Shown in pieces: positions 52,202 through 62,024 of a stretch of 64,000 bases of DNA. Position numbers and translations under genes: made by a program. The stretch is from NCBI GenBank assembly GCA_030867875.1, contig JAOWCC010001501.1:31640792-31704791 (forward strand), read 5' to 3'. The notes under the pieces were generated by a model that did not search any database, had not been told where the DNA came from, and saw nothing but the letters and a program-made list of their open reading frames with translations. How positions within the stretch are numbered: the first letter of the stretch is position 1; the number at the start of each line of letters is the position of its first letter. This stretch comes from Actinernus sp. WN-2022. Lineage: Eukaryota; Cnidaria; Anthozoa; Actiniaria; Actinernidae.

Positions 52202-52288
52202 GTCAAGTTACCTGGAAAATGGGATGACAACCCAGATAAAGCTATACTGGAAATGGCGGGAATAACAACCAATCACAGTCAGAGATGA
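52202..52288 (+). CDS. MEAK7: MEAK7 exon 12 (C-terminus, stop)
   Basis: Acceptor TTCCACGTCAG. Reads VKLPGKWDDNPDKAILEMAG then ITTNHSQR and a TGA at 52286-52288. Matches the human C-terminal LDADPEAQALLEISG block. The last codons and stop fall within the first unit of a tandem repeat that extends into the 3' UTR. Confidence 0.9.
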   Translation, partial: VKLPGKWDDNPDKAILEMAGITTNHSQR

Positions 52289-52660
52289 AACGCTATACTG
52301 GACATGGCGGGAATAACAACCAATCACAGAGATGAAACGCTACACTGGACATGGCGGGAATAACAACCAATCACAGAGACGAAACGCTATACTGGACACG
52401 GCGGGAATAACAACCAATTCACTCTTTTCACCTGGTGGCCATCTTGGATTCAAAGCAAGGCAATCCTTTGTTTATGCCAGGCGAGCCTCATTTTGATTAT
52501 CCCTCACTACGAGGCTGACCTGGCAAAAACAAAGGATTGCCTCGCTTTGAATCCGAGATGGCCACCAGGTGAAAAGAGTGAATCACAGTCAGAGATGAAA
52601 CGCTATGCTGGACACGGCGGGAATAACAACCAATCACAGTCAGATGACAACATGAAGGAC
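52241..52660. repeat. 47-51-bp tandem repeat across the MEAK7 stop codon
   Basis: Units read GCTATACTGGACATGGCGGG, AATAACAACCAATCACAG, then AGATGAAAC. About four units occupy 52241-52420 and another follows at 52581-52660. The 161-bp element at 52420-52580 interrupts the array. Unit 1 is coding. Confidence 0.9.
52420..52580. mobile_element. Short inverted-repeat element inside the MEAK7 3' repeat
   Basis: Starts CACTCTTTTCACCTGGTGGC and ends with its inverse GCCACCAGGTGAAAAGAGTG. The arms are about 55 bp and include CAATCCTTTGTTT. It interrupts a tandem-repeat unit after CAACCAAT. Target duplication is unclear (perhaps AAT or shorter). Confidence 0.85.
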
Positions 52661-52917
52661 ATGTACAAAGAGATTTGTTTTAAAACAAAATACATAACCC
52701 AATATAAGCGATTTGTTACGTTTAAAATCTGAGAAAAAGAAAGGTAAAATAATGATTGTGAATATAATGGTGAATATTAGTGGAAGAAAGAAAAACTTCG
52801 CTGAACTTCCTGTCCATTATTGTATCCAATCCCGAACGTCCGACAATACAATTGCTGAGGTTTCTCTCCAGTGCAGATAAAGTCGGTAACAAGTAACGTA
52901 GATTAGAATATTTCCTC

Positions 52918-52925
52918 CAATAAAT
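52918..52925 (+). terminator. Candidate MEAK7 polyadenylation signal
   Basis: AATAAATA about 630 bp after the stop codon, with a GT/T-rich stretch some 20-40 bp later. It is the first AATAAA I see after the repeat array. Confidence 0.45.
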
Positions 52926-53127
52926 ATTCTTGAAACGAAAGAAGTGTGCTATTCATACCTCTCCCTCCCATTTTCCCGTCCTCTTCCCGCTAAGGAGGAA
53001 ATTCTACTTCATGCGTCCAAAGCTAGTGAAGGCAGAGCTGCCAGGCCAAAGATGTAACGCCAACGCCAAAAGCAGTCAGCCCTCTTCGCTTTCTCCTAAT
53101 TTACCAACATCTCACATATAGGTTTTA

Positions 53128-53415
53128 ACCCTGTGGTGTGCGCTGTGATGTGTTGTGCGCTGTGATGTGTTGTGCGCTGTGATGCGCGGCGTTGTGTGGT
53201 GTGGTGTGCGCTGTGATACGATGTACGGTGTGGTGTGATGCGCGGCGTTGTGTGCGGCGTGGTGTGCGGTGCGGTGTGATGTGCGGTGCGGTGTGATGCG
53301 TGGTGTGGTGTGCGCTATGATGCGCGGCGTGATGTTCGGTGTGTTGCGGTGTGGTGTGCGCTGTAGTGTCGGTGTAATAGTGTGTTGTAATGTGTGGCGT
53401 GCGGTGGGTGGTGCT
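53128..53415. repeat. GTGTGCGCTGTGATG-type minisatellite
   Basis: Irregular tandem array of GTGTGGTGTGCGCTGTGATG-like units, strongly G/T biased on the plus strand. The minus strand gives a His/Thr-rich frame that is a by-product. Confidence 0.92.
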
Positions 53416-53599
53416 GTGGTGTCGGTTCGATCCTGAGCTCAGCCGATGCGTTGAGCAATATTGAGCCCCTTGTGGGAAAAATAGAGCCATTTAGTGTGGT
53501 AAAGTAATGTCGCTTTATTTATAGGTGGTATTAAACACGTTTACCGGCTAACACGTAATCTAACACGTAGTTCAGTATTCTAACACGTGGCCCTCTCTT

Positions 53600-53795
53600 T
53601 GCTTAGTCCTACGGTTTGACGTCCTTATCCGAGAAGACAAGAAGGTCTAACCGTTTGCTGTTAGATTATGTAAAGGCAGCACCTTCTACTCAGTTATTTT
53701 AAGACTCTGAGTGTTGGTCCGGCCGAGGTTTGATACCGCGACCTCCCGCTCAACAGACCGGGGCTTAACCACTGAGCTAACCGCGAGGCGGTGGT
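53600..53795 (-). mobile_element. tRNA-derived SINE, copy 4
   Basis: On the minus strand it begins with TTAGCTCAGTGGTTAAGCCC and a B-box-like GGTATCAAACCTCGG (one base off), then the family body with AGAGTCTTAAAATAACTGAG, AAGGTGCTGCCTTTACATAA and TAAGGACGTCAAACCGTAGG. Same family as 10893 (weakly), 30480 and 41405. Confidence 0.85.
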
Positions 53796-54303
53796 ATAAC
53801 GAAGCCTCTCACCATATTAAAATACAACATTGTTCATACATACTTGATTTGACTACTAGATACTATTAGATTTGATTTTACGTGTGCCCTATATATATCC
53901 CCGGGACACTTATATAAAAGCAATGGAAAATTAATATTAAAATTACAATATGGCATGATTAAACTATATGAACCCCAAAACAAGAAATTAGTAAGTTTAC
54001 CAAGTTTGGAGACGTTTCGTTGTCACCTTCAATACATTGACGAAACAAAACGACGACTCAAAGACATATTCAACGAACACAGACGATCAGTTGACAAACC
54101 AAACTTTAAGACCAAACTGTTGCAGAACATTTTCTTTCTAACCCTAACTATTCTAAAACTAACATTCAACTCATTCCCTTAGAACTCATTCATTCCTCAT
54201 GAGACTCGATTCTTAAGCCAGAGAATCCTCATGCGGGTATGATGAATAGACGTAATGAAACCTAGCTCACTTTCACCTCGTTTTCTACACATTTATTTAC
54301 ATA

Positions 54304-55096
54304 CCGTGTAGGAGTTTAATTTTGCGGGAGTTAATTTTTGCGGGTTTTGCGGATTTCCTTCGATCCGCAAAAAAAACTCCCGCAGAAAAAACTCCCGCAA
54401 AATTTTCCGCCGCAAAAATATACTCCCAGAGAAAAAATTGTAAATCTTGTTTTAATGGTTATATCGGGTTAACAGCAACTTTTTGACATTGAACATAATA
54501 GGAAACGCCAGCCAAAGTTAATAAAATACATTTTTCTTCTCACATAGCCGGCTTCTCACGGAAAACCGTACTTTCCCGCTTCTGTGTCACGTTCAACGTC
54601 AGTTGTCGTGAATAAAGACTGACAACATACAGTCAATTCCAAAGTACATGTACGCAATGGATTAATCTACAGACTTAATTCCTGCAGCAAATAAAGCGTG
54701 CTCTCATAACTCCGAGGCGACCGGCACAACAGGCATCTGTATTCCCGATTCAATTCCAGACACGTCCTCAAAAGAAACGGAGACTGTTATCATAATCGAC
54801 TAATACGTTTTTACAAGAACGTACAATAATTCCCTCAGGTTTTGTCGTTGTTTATGTTCATGTTGGCGCTAGAACAACAACTATAGAAACTTCCCGTCGA
54901 AATTGTAAGTCAGGAAGTAAAATTTCAATTTAATACCGATACTGCCTTGAATTTTATTTATACTTGACCAGAAATCCGCAAAAAATTCCTCCCAGCAGAA
55001 ATTTTATGTCTCGATCCGCAAAAAATTCCTCCCGCAAAACAAATTGAGTCGGCAATCCGCAAAATTTTCCTCCCGCTAAAATTTCGTCCTACACGG
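54304..55096. mobile_element. TA-flanked element with CCGTGTAGGA ends
   Basis: Inverted ends CCGTGTAGGA and TCCTACACGG flanked by TA (54302-54303 and 55097-55098). Near both ends runs like CTCCCGCAAAATTTTCCG and GATCCGCAAAAAA recur in alternating orientation, as in the element at 1283-3011. No transposase. The TA target fits Tc1/mariner. Confidence 0.85.
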
Positions 55097-55303
55097 TATA
55101 TGTTTTATTCAGCATCATTTAATTTTTATATCTTTCATTAGTTTTTTGAAATGTCATTAGTTTATCGTAATTTGTTCCCTTTCGTTATTTACCTTTAATA
55201 CCGACATCACTTTATTGCATCAGTCATACGTGCCACTTCCTAAATCTTAAATATTGCAACCCCCTATTTTAGAACTCTCGACGTACAACATCTAGTACCT
55301 GAA

Positions 55304-55340
55304 GAAGGCTAACAAGTTTGGTTAGCCGAAATATAGTACG
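55304..55340 (+). ncRNA. Possible degenerate hammerhead-like motif
   Basis: CTGAAGA is followed by a 7-bp stem (GGCTAAC...GTTAGCC), then GAAA and a 6-bp stem TATAGT...ACTATA. CUGANGA, stem II and GAAA are hammerhead core elements known from Penelope-like termini. The expected UH after stem III is not met (CAC instead), so cleavage activity is doubtful. Confidence 0.3.
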
Positions 55341-55970
55341 TTTAAAACTATACACTTTGTTTCAACTTTGCTGTAGTCCTTGTACTTCTCGCTTCAAAAA
55401 TAAGAGACGTTTGTATGGATTGGAGTAACGCTTGGGTCTGGGAAGGAGTAGGGGGCGGAGAATTGGTTTCTCGTCACTCGATCGAAACTCTGAACTACTT
55501 TGCATACTTAAACAAATTGCCATAACTTTCAAGGTGTTTGCTTGATTCTGCTCAAATTTTCATAGAGAGTACGAAATTCATGATAGAACTGATAATGTCG
55601 AAATCGTGACACGATAACACATCTAATGAGTAATTGTGACGTCAGTCAACACCACCTTTTGACATTTTGAGCCATTACTCGAAATCTAGTCGAACAATTG
55701 TTTTCAAACAACAGTAACTAAACTGATCAAACTTATAATGCCGCGCACAGTGCGCATTTGATCAAATCCTTTGGACTGAAGTTGGCTAAAACTTTGCCGG
55801 GCTATGAATTTCTGACCTTACTAACGTTGTCAACTGAATGCTCGGAAAACCCCTTTAGAACGCGAGCCAGGGTAGTGTCCTTCCGGAGCGTGGTCAAGTA
55901 CCGGCGTTACCACACATGGAAGACTCCAAGATCAGCACAGTAGACGTTGATTCGTTTGAGACACTCTAAT

Positions 55971-56107
55971 ACACGCCTTTCATAAGTTTTACTTCCGGTT
56001 ACGAAAACGAGGCTCCAGGTGGTTTGAAATCCAAGATGGCGGACAACTGCACAGTCTCAGCTAGAAAGTACCTCCGAAAATGCTCCCAAAAGTATGTTAT
56101 TCAGTAA
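55971..56107 (+). other. Small first-exon-like unit, copy 1
   Basis: The sequence from ACACGCCTTTCATAAG to the codon run from ATG at 56036 (MADNCTVSARKYLRKCSQKY, VIQ, stop at 56107) is repeated in inverse orientation at 59155-59290. The AAGATGGCGG context is YY1-like and promoter-like. It could be a short peptide gene or the duplicated 5' end of a longer gene. Confidence 0.4.
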
Positions 56108-56423
56108 ATCATACCTGTGTTTGGTTTTACAATCACTGTATTTATGTCCATGTGTAGTCTGCATTATTTTAGTATATTGTTTAGCGCACAGAAAAGTACT
56201 TTTCTACTTGATCAAGTCATCGGTCATTTCCGAACAATGTACACCCGACAGGTTGCAAAATTTATCTAAAAAACGTTTGCAGCTTACAGAGGACGATATT
56301 AATTATTTCAGGGGCATCTTCCGTCGAAGATATCTAAGCTAACTTAAAGGAGTCGGAAATATCTTCTGCCTAAAGTAAATTAGTATTGTGGTCTAAAATT
56401 GAGGCAAAGTGATTTATGAGGTC

Positions 56424-57038
56424 CCGGCGTAGCCAATCGATGAAATCGATGATCGATTAAAATCGATATTAATCGATGCCAATCGATGCCAATCAATCGA
56501 TTGATATTGGAAATCGATGAACAATCGATGGACCAAATCTGTGTGACCTTATCGATTGATATCGATTGCCCTTAATTGCAATCGATTGACATCGATTGGT
56601 ATCGATTTTTGAAAGGATTAATATAAACAAGGCAGGTAGGTAAAGTAACGTATCGTAAACGTATCTCCAACGGCCATATCAAATAAACAATTATGGTATC
56701 CATGGAAAGCATATCTGTACTACCTTCTGATGCTCGTGCCATTTTGCCAGTGTATGTACGTTTACCGGTGAAGTTTGCCGCTAGTAACATGATATTCCAT
56801 TGCATTTCCTTTTAGAAGATTCGCGAAAATTAAGCACACCCCAAAATCGCGAAATTAACGTGTCAGGCTCAATCGATATCAATCGAAAATGCTAATCGAT
56901 ATTCATCGATTGATATTTTTTCTGTGACTATCGATTGGTCATCGATTGACCGATACCAATCGATATCAATTAACTAATTTTATCGATTGATATCGATTGG
57001 ATTTCCGATCATCGATTTCATCGATTGGCTACTCCGGG
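56424..57038. mobile_element. ATCGAT-rich non-autonomous DNA element, copy 2
   Basis: 615 bp bounded by CCGGCGTAGCCAATCGATG and CATCGATTGGCTACTCCGG. ATGAGGTC precedes (56416-56423) and ATGAGGTG follows (57039-57046), an 8-bp duplication with one mismatch. The ends match copy 1 at 574-965. The middle (56600-56860) is unrelated to copy 1, so copy 1 is a deletion derivative or this copy has gained sequence. Confidence 0.87.
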
Positions 57039-57046
57039 ATGAGGTG

Positions 57047-58380
57047 CAAAGCAAATTTTAGTTTATTTCTGATAGGCTGTTTAATAAGCTCATGTCATGA
57101 TATCTAATCTCTTTTGCTATTTAATACAGCAAGTGAAGTGCTATCGATGGGAAATGTAACTACTGTTCACCTAACAGAAAACAAACATTGGAAAAAGCTG
57201 GAGTCAACTGATAAGATGCAGGCAACGAGTATATAATACCGAAACAGCAGCCATTATACTGGATAACCATCCAGACATAGTTCCAGTTAGAATATGGTTT
57301 ATCCGTTCATAGTTCCCCAAAGCCGTTTTCACTTAAATTATGTACATAACTTTTACATTCATAAAGAATGATAGCACGTTTTCCTTCCCCTATCCCTACC
57401 CATTATATGGTAAATTCTATTTTTTCATACCCTTTTTTCACATTGTATACAATTCATACCCTACCCTTCAATGTATATTCCCTGACTTTGTATCACTTAC
57501 ATTATTGTGTAACAGCATACGGTATTGATTTTATTATTCATATACCATTAAAATAAGTTTATTTGTTGTTAGAATATATCTAGCAGAGCCTTTTGGACAC
57601 TGCTTGGGCTTTTTGAATGGGATTCAAATTTCTAACACTATCATTTTGTACAAAATATTCTTTTGTGCAATTATTGATAATTTGATAATTATATATAATG
57701 AAAAGCTTAGCACAAACCGATTGTAATTAGTAGTGGTTCCTTAATTCCCATATCCCTGCATGCTCTGTGTGGTATATTAGCTCACCCTATCTAGGGTTTT
57801 AGCCAGTCAAATAAGGGGAGATGGGGCAGGGGTGCCAATGCCCTCCTTTCCCCAAGCAACTTCCCCCACTCCCTTCACTCTCATATCATCAGGCCACCAC
57901 ATTGTTATATCAGTTATTGTTTATTTAGCAGCTCTCACTACTCATAATTTTCCTTTTTTTTAGTGTTTTTCTCATTTCTGATTTTGCTTCACCTTACCCC
58001 AAACCTTCTGGGCTAAAACGCTGCTATCCATACACACATTATCACTCATCTTATGATTCCCCCAATTTCATGTGGACTAATTTTAATATCACCTTCAACC
58101 ACCACTTAGTTAACACCTATTTTACCAGTTAATAGTTTTAATGTTTGTTACAATTTATTTAGTACTTAATGTTTTCATATTTTTATTGACCTGGATTGCT
58201 TGTATAGCCACTGTTTATAAGTGGTATTCCCTCAGTTCCCATATTACCGTTAGCCTCAATTAAACATTTATTTCAGTAAATGATATTTCTCCCTTCTCTC
58301 AAACATTATAAAAATCATACTAGACCTGAAATATTTTAGAAGATGAGAATCCTGTGCAGAAACTAATATTATTATTTTTT
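57047..58380. other. AT-rich spacer
   Basis: No gene or element could be supported over about 1.3 kb. Sequence is pyrimidine-rich with many short open frames of no recognisable family. Confidence 0.4.
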
Positions 58381-58738
58381 TCCTTGAAGAAGAAAAACGA
58401 GCAGGTTTTTCAATAGCGGTCGGTTGAATCTGTATTTTCATCGTTTGACTAATGCCCATTGATTGAATATCATCAACAGTATTTACTTCATTCTGGTAGC
58501 TGTAGCTATCATTGTTTCCAAGAGCCTGAATTATGCTTGAAGATTTCTCTTCCCTTGAGTACGTTGACACCAAGGGAACATATTTTACCGGGAATGCCTG
58601 TACCTAATACGACGCCTGATGCCCGCATACTTCAAATATCACTTTTCTGGGTGCTTCTTGGTGAAGCAGATTCATTGTTTGATTCATTGTTTCTGGGGAT
58701 AGGGTTCTTTGTATTTCAGGGTGTTGTTTTGCTTTAGA
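58370..58738 (-). pseudogene. Unrecognised minus-strand coding fragment
   Basis: Reads QHPEIQRTLSPETMNQTMNL, then RKVIFEVCGHQASY and a stop at about 58606. The same frame continues with VSTYSREEKSSSIIQALGNN and ends KPARFSSSRKK. Codon pattern and composition look coding, but the frame has a stop in the middle and no start or splice sites I can defend. Possibly a retrocopy or decayed exon. Family unknown. Confidence 0.3.
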
Positions 58739-59154
58739 AGACAGTAGTTTTCTTTGTGTTACATATGTGGTGATCTGTAACACCATGCAAGAAACCCCCA
58801 CTTCCCTCAAAGTTATACGTTAACTGAACAACCATAAGTTAGTCATATTTCAAGCAACCGTATCAGCCATACTCTTTCTCAGTTTTGGGTCGGCTTACAC
58901 TACAAATCACGTCTCAAGAGTTATTCCAGTACATAGTGTACACAGCAATGCAGTATTTCATACGGCGTGTGCTTTTTGTGGTACTGATTTGTTGAGATTT
59001 TCAACAAAAGTTAATAGTTTAAAAGTTTCATCCGCGCTCTTTCGGTATTTTGCCCAAAACGTGGACGTTTTTCATGCAAATCATCAGTTAATATACGGTA
59101 GACTATACATGAACATAAATACAGTGATTCTGAAGCCAAATTCAGGTACGATCT

Positions 59155-59290
59155 ACTAAATAACATACTTTTCGAGTCCTTTTCGGAGGTACTTTCTAGC
59201 TGAGACTGAGCAGTTGTCCGCCATCTTGGATTTCAAACCACCTGGAGCCTCGTCTTCGTGACCGGAAGTAAAACTTATGAAAGGCGTGTA
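59155..59290 (-). other. Small first-exon-like unit, copy 2 (inverted)
   Basis: Inverse copy of 55971-56107, over 90% similar by eye. The minus-strand ATG at 59224 opens MADNCSVSARKYLRKGLEKY, then VI and a stop. Upstream frame continuity on this strand extends to 59389, so it may also be an internal part of a longer product. Confidence 0.4.
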
Positions 59291-60660
59291 TTGTTGGATT
59301 TTCTCTAGCGTGAACCAAAAAGGTCTGGTCAAAGTTTTAACGCGTTTCCATGACACAAGTCGTTTGCGGTCTTTCAGATATTTAAGCACTTAGCGGAGCT
59401 CTATGAACAGAAAATCAATAAGGGAAAAAGAAGGGAGAAAAGAGAGGGAGGGGGGGTGGGGTGGGGGAGAAGATAAAATAGTAACCATCACGGAGTCAAA
59501 AAGATTTCACACCGCGCGAGTGCGTGCTCGCTAATGTCACAATTTCATAATTTTTCACCTCTTTTTCTCATGTGTTGCTACAGTTTATCATTGAAGGTTG
59601 TGCAGATTGAAAACTTTGGAGTGTGGTAGTGTGCTTGGAAAAAAGAAAGAATTACTTATTTAAAGTAAAGCAATTAGGGCCATTTATACGAGTGGAAGTT
59701 AGCCGCGGCTAGCCTAAACCACGAACGATTCGTATAAATGGGTCACAAACTGAAGTTCGCGACTACCTGAAGACGCGGCTTAATAATAAGCCCACTTATC
59801 AGTGCACCAGTCAATTCAATGCCCTCCCCTCCCCCCAACACACACACACACGGGCCGACCCAGGGCATTAGACATTTTTGAAAAACAAATTTCAAATTTT
59901 CCAAGGTGGAGCCAAAGAAATAAGGCAAACGGACATATCCATACACCCTTCCCGAGTGACGAGTATTTTGAATCAGAGTGAAATGAATACGAATCGGGCT
60001 TGACTTCATTAACTGGAAAATATGGCTTTTAAATACACCCACAAGCTTTTGAAGCCGGCCTTGCTGGACGTGACAGTCAGCCACGAATGTGTCGCTTTTG
60101 CCAATAAATGCGCTTCCATTCCAAACCTTGGACACGTTTCTAATCGATCAACACGGACAGAAGACCCTTGTTCAGTTCAGTAACGTTTGCTGTGACTTGA
60201 CGTTGCGCGGCCAATGCATGCGACGACGTCAAATCGCGCAAAAAAAAATGAAAATTTGTGACCTGCGGTTGCCGTCCACGACTTTCATGAACGTCTTTTG
60301 CTTATGCTATCTAATGCCCGACCCCCGGGCCCCGATATAGTTGCAAATGCCCCACTCCTGGGATCTCAATTTGTGCAAACGCCCCAAATGTCCCGGGGGA
60401 GAATGGGTATTGCCGGAATTGCTGATGCTAAATAGCACATTTTCGTGAACTTCGCGGCTCAGGTAATCCTAAAAACTTAGAGACTGTTCATAAATTATAC
60501 GTAGGGGTGGGCTGGAGGAAAATTAAACAATACCAAGAAACATTTCCCTGCCCTCCCCCCCCTCCCCACCCACGAACTCTGGATCTTTTTTCAAGAGACT
60601 TATTTTGGGAGCCCCTTCCCCCTTCTTGTTGCAGTTTTTTAACTCGTGGATGCGCGCAAG
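59291..60660. other. Intergenic region with traces of short elements
   Basis: GCCATTTATACGAGTGG (about 59680) and ATTCGTATAAATGG (about 59730) form a small inverted pair. CCCCCGGGCCCCGATA (about 60324) and TGTCCCGGGGGAGA resemble C-tract-ended elements. A minus-strand open frame at 59743-60135 (130 codons, RLQKLVGVFKSHIF) is not recognised and is not called as a gene. Confidence 0.35.
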
Positions 60661-60667
60661 CGCAGAA

Positions 60668-60863
60668 AGTAGTATATAAACTGGCGGTTCTGGCGCAGCT
60701 TGAACGTTTTATTGTTGCAATCCTTGCTCGATAACTCCAGAACCGCAGCGAATTGTTCTACTTCAGCATTCGAACAATTCGCTGCGGTTCAGGAGTCATC
60801 GAACAAGGATTGCAATAATACAACGTTCAAGCTGCGCCAGAACCCGCCAGTTTATATACTACT
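60668..60863. repeat. Long near-perfect palindrome
   Basis: Left arm 60668-60758 and right arm 60772-60863 are inverse copies with a handful of differences, separated by 13 bp. Matches include AGTATATAAACTGGCGG, TGGCGCAGCTTGAACG, TTGCAATCCTTG and CCGCAGCGAATTGTTC. A single strand would fold into a hairpin of about 90 bp. It sits directly left of the virus-like gene cluster. Confidence 0.9.
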
Positions 60864-60880
60864 ATAGACCATAGTCCACC

Positions 60881-60977
60881 TTCCGGATTGGAGCAGTTTG
60901 TTGTACTATTTTTTTTTGTTGTTTTTACATTTCAACATCCTATTAGATAAGTGATTACTACGTAGTATATCGATCTC
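60881..60977 (+). promoter_or_regulatory. Duplicated upstream block of virus-like gene, copy 1
   Basis: TTCCGGATTGGAGCAGTTTG, TTGTACTATTTTTTTTTGTT, TTTTACATTTCAACATCCTA and AGTATATC ending eight bases before the F-box start codon. The same block recurs at 61757-61850. A conserved AT-rich block immediately upstream of a compact gene is likely its promoter. Confidence 0.5.
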
Positions 60978-60984
60978 TTCCACT

Positions 60985-61673
60985 ATGGATAGCATATCGT
61001 GCCTTCCCATAGAAATCTTAGTCAAGATAGTAGAGCATGCAGGCCCAGAATCATTCGCAAGCATCGCAAGGACATCGAAACACCTAAACTGTGCCGCATC
61101 TCTCGTGCGCTACAAAAACGTAGACCAAGAGTTCCGTAAACGAGTACTCACTTTCGGTCTTAGGTCTATACTCGTAATGACAACGATCGAGACAATTTGG
61201 CTAGGACATTCGGTATTTCCGCAAACCACATCTATGATAGCTTTCCTCTTGTCTACGCCAGTGAATATGGTAATCTTAGCGTTATTAAGTGGCTCATTAA
61301 GCACTTATGGTTCGATAAAATGGGTGGACACACCGATTACGTTCTATGCGCTGCCTGTAAGGATGACCGTCTTGATATCGTTAAGTGTCTCACTAAACAC
61401 TTCCAGTTCACCAAAGAGGATAAAGCCGTCGGGTTTGCTATACTAGATGCCTGTAGGAATGCCCATCTCAATACCATTAAGTGGCTCATTCAACGCTTTC
61501 AGATAACTATGGAGTATAAATACGCTCATCATGCTCTACTATGCGCCCGTAGCAACGATCATCTTAATACCGCTAAATGTATCATTGAGTGGCTCATTAA
61601 GCGCTCCCAGCTCACCATAGAGGACGAAAACGCCCTACTAGATTACTACATAAATTCTTATGCTGCCACATAG
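60985..61673 (+). pseudogene. F-box / ankyrin-repeat protein, one frameshift (virus-like)
   Basis: The ATG at 60985 opens an F-box-like N-terminus (CLPIEILVKIVEHAGPESFA, then IARTSKHLN). The frame shifts once at about 61165-61195. In the new frame an ankyrin-type series follows, with repeated units YGNLSVIKWLIKHL, DRLDIVKCLTKHF, AHLNTIKWLIQRF and DHLNTAKCIIEWL, about 36 residues apart, and a stop at 61671. F-box plus ankyrin proteins of this kind form large families in giant viruses, where they are thought to recruit host ubiquitin ligases. No introns. The frameshift indicates decay after integration, unless it is a sequencing error. Confidence 0.78.
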
Positions 61674-61756
61674 GATCTCTCGCAACGGCCAAATTGTCCC
61701 TAGGCATTCTTACACCTAAATATCCAAACTTGAGCACAGCTCCGGTTTCTACCGCT

Positions 61757-61850
61757 TTTCCGGATTGGAGCAGTTTCGTTGTACTATTTTTTTCATTGCA
61801 CTTTTACATTTTAACACCTATTAAAGGAATGATTAGTTTACAGTATATCC
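61757..61850 (+). promoter_or_regulatory. Duplicated upstream block, copy 2
   Basis: Repeats 60881-60977 (TTTTCCGGATTGGAGCAGTTTC, GTTGTACTATTTTTTTC, TTTTACATTTTAACACC, AGTATATCC) but no F-box gene follows. It suggests that a neighbouring family member was lost or that the cluster arose by tandem duplication. Confidence 0.5.
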
Positions 61851-62024
61851 ACCCATGGTACTAACATACATTCTCTACTTCACGATATTAACGTATGTTG
61901 TTATCTTAGTACGTATTAATACCACACAGATTAGACAACCGCGCGCGATTGAAGAACCTCAACGTAGACGTCACAACTAAGATACCAATTAGACATATAA
62001 CATATATAGGTTTATAATATAGAT
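61851..62024. other. Spacer after the second upstream block
   Basis: AT-rich, without a start codon leading to a recognisable product. CGCGCGCGATTG at about 61940 is the only notable motif. Confidence 0.4.

Larger units (their letters stand above)
53940..55345 (+). pseudogene. Penelope-like element remnant
   Basis: 53955-54182 reads LETFRCHLQYIDETKRRLKD then IFNEHRRSVDKPN, resembling the second half of the GIY-YIG endonuclease found at the C-terminus of Penelope-like reverse transcriptases (ETGRRL...F.EHRR). About 1.1 kb further, 55300-55345 contains CCTGAAGAAGGCTAAC...GTTAGCCGAAAT, the characteristic 3' terminal stem. The element at 54304-55096 is inserted between the two. No reverse-transcriptase domain remains. 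Confidence 0.6.

Noticed and set aside
53125..53490. His/Thr-rich minus-strand open frame
   Set aside because: Translation of the GTGTGCGC minisatellite.
59743..60135. 130-codon minus-strand open frame
   Set aside because: No recognisable domain, crosses traces of short inverted-repeat elements, and has no splice or promoter support.
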